From Ignavibacteria bacterium (GTDB lineage: Bacteria; Bacteroidota; Ignavibacteria; Kapaibacteriales; Kapaibacteriaceae): a stretch of 64,000 bases of DNA. Both the position numbers and the translations under genes were made by a program. Where the stretch lies: positions 186,001 to 250,000 of the forward strand of contig JADJIQ010000005.1 of assembly GCA_016707005.1 (NCBI GenBank). Reading direction: 5' to 3'. Under the pieces are notes generated by a model. It ran no database searches. It saw only the letters and a program-made list of their open reading frames with translations, and was not told the DNA's origin. Below, piece after piece: positions 61,601-64,000 of the stretch (positions are counted from its first letter, which is position 1; every line of letters begins with the position of its first letter).

Positions 61601-63624
61601 AGGCAAAGTTCAAGGCATTGCAATTGCAGATCGATGCTGCCGGACGATTCGGGTCAAAGGTCGACAACACAAACAACCGTTTCCGCTACTGGTACGTAGA
61701 TGCAAAGGCAATTCTTCCACCTCCGGGCATTGTCTTCCTTCCCGGCTATGCCTTCTATGGCTTTGGGGCAACGGCGTGGCAGAGAGTCTTCGTTGATATG
61801 TCGGGCGCTAAGCCGAACGCTGCAGCTGTTGCTGGCGCAACCACAACAACCACCGCAGCAGGCAGTGGCGCAACCATGCAGCCGAATAGAACGATCGGTT
61901 TTGGATTCAAGGTTCTGGGAGTGTTAGGTACATCACCCGATCCATCCAAGCTCAATGCAGATGTTGCATTAACAGGTCAGTTCTCCAACACAGGCGGTAT
62001 GGTGAACATCGGCTTCATCGGCGATCTGTGGATGAAGGCTAAGCTTCTCGAGCGTGCATCCGCTCCTGTGAAGGGGACGCTGAATATCAATTACGACTTC
62101 ACAACGCAGATCTTCGATCTCAATGCCACAATGACAGTCAACAAGCCCCCTGTTACGGGCAATGGCAATCTGAAGGTCCATCTGGAGGGTAAGACCGGCA
62201 TCTGGTATGTGAAGCTTGGCGAGCCCACAAATCGGAACACCGTTGCCGTAAACTTCCTCGGAACGAGTATCTCTGCGAACGCCTACTTCATGTTTGGGAA
62301 GAACATCACGCCCCCTACCGGATTCACACAACGCACCTACAACGGGCTTGCCAGCGTGGGATGTTACGGCATGACGCCTTCGTCATCCGGAACGACCGGA
62401 GCGATCTCGGGCAATGGATTTGCCGGTGGACTTGATGTTGGCTTTGATTCCGGAGAACGGATGCGCGATATCGTTGCTCGTCTCAAAGCAAAATGGCGTT
62501 TTGCAGGGGGCTTTGAATTCAACGCCTCACTTCTGCGATATCCGAACGGCTCGTTGTGTGGTGGAGATGGAATGAATTGGTGGTATGTGCAAGCGAATGT
62601 TGCCGCCTATGCCATTGCCAGTGCGAGCGTCTACATCACACCAAAGAAGATCTCCGATGGATGTCTCGTCTGCTGCACCAAGAATCACCCCAATGGTTGT
62701 ACGTTCAATATCGCAACAATCAAGTTTGGTGCGTGGGCCGAGGCCGGATTCCCGAACAACTCATGGATACAAGGTCAGGCAACCGGCTCGTATGACGTGT
62801 TAGGCGGTGCCTTCCAAGGCAGCTTCACTGCCGAGTTCAATGTTGGAAACAAGTGTACGCCTGCCCCTCCGGTAAGTGCAACCGTGGCAGCTCAGGACGT
62901 TGCGGCCGAACAATCAACGAAACTCATCACGTCGGTTACACCGGCACATAACTCGCTGAATGTAGCCCTGGCTGAGCCACTGATGGCGATCTACTCGTTT
63001 GAACCGAATGCTGCGTTCGAACTTGTAGAGCAACAAGGAGGTGCAGGGGGCAATACCATTAACCGCACCTTCCAGGTGAAGTATGCTGTCACGGTAGAGC
63101 AGTTGAACGAGAGCACGTGGGCACCAGTTACGATGACCATGACGAAGGATGCTCTTGGTGCCTACCTCTTCCGTCGGAAGTCCAACGTGGTGATCAATTC
63201 GAACCTGGCCAATGATGTAGTACTTAGCACCACCGGCCCGATGTCTGCCAACACGATCCCTGTCTCCGCCTACAAGCCACCAAAGACTACGGCAGTGAAG
63301 CCCCCTCCAAGCAACACAGCTGCATTCAACAACACGTTCAATCCTGTGGAGAATACTCCGCCCCCTACAGACAATGACTCGTATGCCTTCGATAACAGCG
63401 GAGTAGAGAACTTCAAGAAGTCTACATTGGATTGGGAGAACGCCAAGAAATATCGTGCTACCGTAGTGGGTACGTTGTGGGAGTTGAATGCGAGCAATCA
63501 ATGGGTGATCGCAAAGTCGAAGAGTACGAATCAGAACATCACGCAGACCGTGACGTGTGTCTTCAGCACACCGATGCCGATGGTAGCAGTTGTGAAGTCT
63601 GCCCCAAAGAACAATGTCAAGTGA
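58612..63624 (+). CDS. Very large secreted protein, function unknown
   Basis: A 1670-residue protein with a signal peptide (MMLCAVFLLGVADGHG). It begins with Ig- or fibronectin-like beta domains (VSLNLSSRPDPYLSNW, LLPLDGDSLRMGQRPLFRW). A glycine/serine-rich linker follows (near residues 295-330), then long beta-rich stretches and a lysine/proline-rich C-terminus. No family is firmly recognised. It is in the operon with a barrel-like protein and another secreted protein. It carries an unusual density of AGGGGGC/GCCCCCT heptamers. Its length and repeats suggest a surface or gliding/adhesion protein. Confidence 0.6.
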   Translation: MKQLAPFTMMLCAVFLLGVADGHGQLRVSLNLSSRPDPYLSNWAQRKEIVIVSVTNTSSNAIDVKFDCKVNKDGALLANTKRESMQILSVQPGSTMYYGEDLVPLAAMKIIGNAEQTAARSGMLPAGEYELCVSLIDPITGSTLTQPVCKTFTIQSYQSPVLLLPLDGDSLRMGQRPLFRWTAVSPRPTFPVRYRLQVFEVMAGQTPITAFRVNQPIIDIQDITSTQQLWPPDYDLTSQQKRFVWTVRALDDNNNPIGEPDGYATPFVLKPTAPTVLPDIVTGVGVGKSGEVNQRSGEGGSSSQRSSGGGGGGDAARVAAVVAVVDGEMATVQKKSAYVTPPSLPCGQCSYPVTISDTTALAGDAVVGDSITIGRFKLKITALTHAPFAKVTGKGEITIPWLLARVLVTFDSLRVNAAKQVVKGEARAEVDASAPQYPQQWAINQATSWNWTKQAVAWVDDFVKQKGAIVKSVNSMNTPLKVPLGFNNISGNTVCISEFLFKKDDALMAMVATVPLAKLDDTLSLGLNEIPICPEGVGKTARMGLLADIDVRGLTASQPTFAITARAPSTSRPGCYVVFGCDNNSDTLSIDLDVAFPRDWITPRPDTDSTKQSVATLVGKAIAWKEWVIYGSLPSSTLVGTNGMGLRVDTLSYDFSDLANPPGIVFPANYSGATDATFNGFYAKQVRVSMPDGWRTFADSVGAPEFIAQSLIINKTGITGTLLGVNVIQFPNANLNRLSASVDTVKVILLNNNLTSAYMRGRLLLPITDTTPQNALAYKALFNNVAKSFDFSLTPTTPLDIKLFAGAKLTLLPSSSLSMTIAKNRKKFSMVLNGGLGFNAIDLQVGQKKVSVDLSPDFENMRASYTDSVKHTFDYSIGDWAFASKQKKIAKFPITIDKVKFAKLTPVGDELFRGKVNLDIILALDSNRIGGRGSFDMTVAVEKSNPGAAFKFKPRFIDFNVNKVAVHAKLAAVEMSGELNFYNEDPTWGNGFAASIKAKFKALQLQIDAAGRFGSKVDNTNNRFRYWYVDAKAILPPPGIVFLPGYAFYGFGATAWQRVFVDMSGAKPNAAAVAGATTTTTAAGSGATMQPNRTIGFGFKVLGVLGTSPDPSKLNADVALTGQFSNTGGMVNIGFIGDLWMKAKLLERASAPVKGTLNINYDFTTQIFDLNATMTVNKPPVTGNGNLKVHLEGKTGIWYVKLGEPTNRNTVAVNFLGTSISANAYFMFGKNITPPTGFTQRTYNGLASVGCYGMTPSSSGTTGAISGNGFAGGLDVGFDSGERMRDIVARLKAKWRFAGGFEFNASLLRYPNGSLCGGDGMNWWYVQANVAAYAIASASVYITPKKISDGCLVCCTKNHPNGCTFNIATIKFGAWAEAGFPNNSWIQGQATGSYDVLGGAFQGSFTAEFNVGNKCTPAPPVSATVAAQDVAAEQSTKLITSVTPAHNSLNVALAEPLMAIYSFEPNAAFELVEQQGGAGGNTINRTFQVKYAVTVEQLNESTWAPVTMTMTKDALGAYLFRRKSNVVINSNLANDVVLSTTGPMSANTIPVSAYKPPKTTAVKPPPSNTAAFNNTFNPVENTPPPTDNDSYAFDNSGVENFKKSTLDWENAKKYRATVVGTLWELNASNQWVIAKSKSTNQNITQTVTCVFSTPMPMVAVVKSAPKNNVK

Positions 63625-63649
63625 CCACCGATACCAAGGACTGACAGTC

Positions 63650-64000
63650 ATGAGCAAGATTATGATCTCCGTCGTGCTCTCTGCACTCGTTGTGTTTGGT
63701 GGCACTCTCCACATCCAAGCCCAATCGAACGAGAGTCTCAATAGTGCACTTCGCATTCAGATGAAGGGCATTGCCAAACGATATCAAGACTCCGTTGTCC
63801 TACGCTGGGCTCCAGGGAACGCGGCATTGTGGCGCATGTCTCGAACACAAGGTTTCCTCATTGAACGTGCTGAGGTAGTAGGTGGCAACGTTGGCGCCTA
63901 CCGGGCGTTGACTGCAAAGCCCCTTCTTCAATGGAGTCAGCAAGAGTGGTCCACTGTCCTTCAAACCTATCCCTATGCAGACAGCACGGAAGAGCAGCTT
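63650..64000 (+). CDS. Secreted protein, N-terminal part only
   Basis: The first 117 residues are visible. There is a signal peptide (MSKIMISVVLSALVVFGGTLHIQAQ), then a region with VVLRWAPGNAALWRMSRTQGFLIERAEVV that looks fibronectin III-like. The start at 63650 has AAGGACTGACAGTC upstream. It is 25 bp after the large gene and probably the third gene of the operon. It runs off the window. Confidence 0.75.
   Translation, partial: MSKIMISVVLSALVVFGGTLHIQAQSNESLNSALRIQMKGIAKRYQDSVVLRWAPGNAALWRMSRTQGFLIERAEVVGGNVGAYRALTAKPLLQWSQQEWSTVLQTYPYADSTEEQL

Noticed and set aside
62914..63756. A 280-residue minus-strand frame
   Set aside because: It lies antisense to the large secreted protein, with composition expected from the opposite strand.

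Overview
The window looks like a chromosomal segment of a free-living member of the Bacteroidota/Chlorobiota (FCB) lineage. The reasons are three secreted proteins ending in type IX secretion (T9SS) sorting-like domains, sparse Shine-Dalgarno sites mixed with TAnnTTTG-like promoter boxes, and many large secreted or outer-membrane proteins with C-terminal phenylalanine/beta-barrel features. Base composition is about 50% GC. A Kapaibacteria-like organism is my best guess, but no rRNA or other strong marker is present. The only clear housekeeping gene is metK. I saw no tRNA, rRNA, CRISPR array, cas gene, prophage or intact insertion sequence.

Layout. 1-6.3 kb: toxin-antitoxin and defence-like genes. 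These are hipB and truncated hipA with a four-site operator array, a RhuM protein, a PD-(D/E)XK-like protein, and a three-gene membrane operon led by a HEPN-domain protein that is divergent from an RtcR-type CARF domain fused to a winged-helix-like tail. 6.4-10.1 kb: two T9SS-exported proteins. 10.2-12.1 kb: a DarT/DarG toxin-antitoxin pair with a third small gene, then a 45-residue membrane protein. 12.2-17.5 kb: pentapeptide-repeat proteins, a UDG-like protein, an S41 protease and a divergent WYL regulator. 17.6-34 kb: a defence island with an ion channel, GIY-YIG and HNH nucleases, a nuclease-DUF2075 helicase, an Abi-like membrane protein, a type III-like Res/Mod pair with an AlbA_2 protein between them, a coiled-coil membrane protein, a DUF262/HNH (GmrSD-like) protein and an ASCH protein. 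34-40.8 kb: a PH-like membrane protein, metK, a BNR-repeat T9SS protein, and two decayed genes. 40.8-50.2 kb: outer-membrane proteins, an EF-type methyltransferase, a NarL-type two-component pair, an adenylate cyclase with TPRs, and an XRE/membrane pair. 50.4-54.4 kb: two tandem TPR-adenylate cyclases, the first frameshifted. 54.4-64 kb: a Fic protein, a von Willebrand A protein, and an operon of very large secreted proteins cut by the window edge.

Shared non-coding structure is the most unusual aspect. Several short repeat families are scattered between genes: a CCCGGCACC...GGTGCCGGG palindrome, a CTCCGGGAG hairpin, a TTCGCTA heptamer, and a CCCCCTCTCT hairpin. Two of them, plus a GTCATGCCGAGCGG repeat, have been captured in frame inside the cyclase genes. 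A 15-bp inverted-repeat motif, CGACGTRTGGTGTCG, sits upstream of at least five minus-strand genes and in the divergent region of the WYL regulator, suggesting a regulon. The heptamer AGGGGGC/GCCCCCT is strongly over-represented, often within coding sequence.

Most promising undescribed system: the divergent CARF-wHTH gene (5354-6289) and the HEPN-membrane/lipoprotein/membrane operon (5242-2527). It has the parts expected of a ligand-sensing RNA-damage or defence module without any CRISPR locus nearby.
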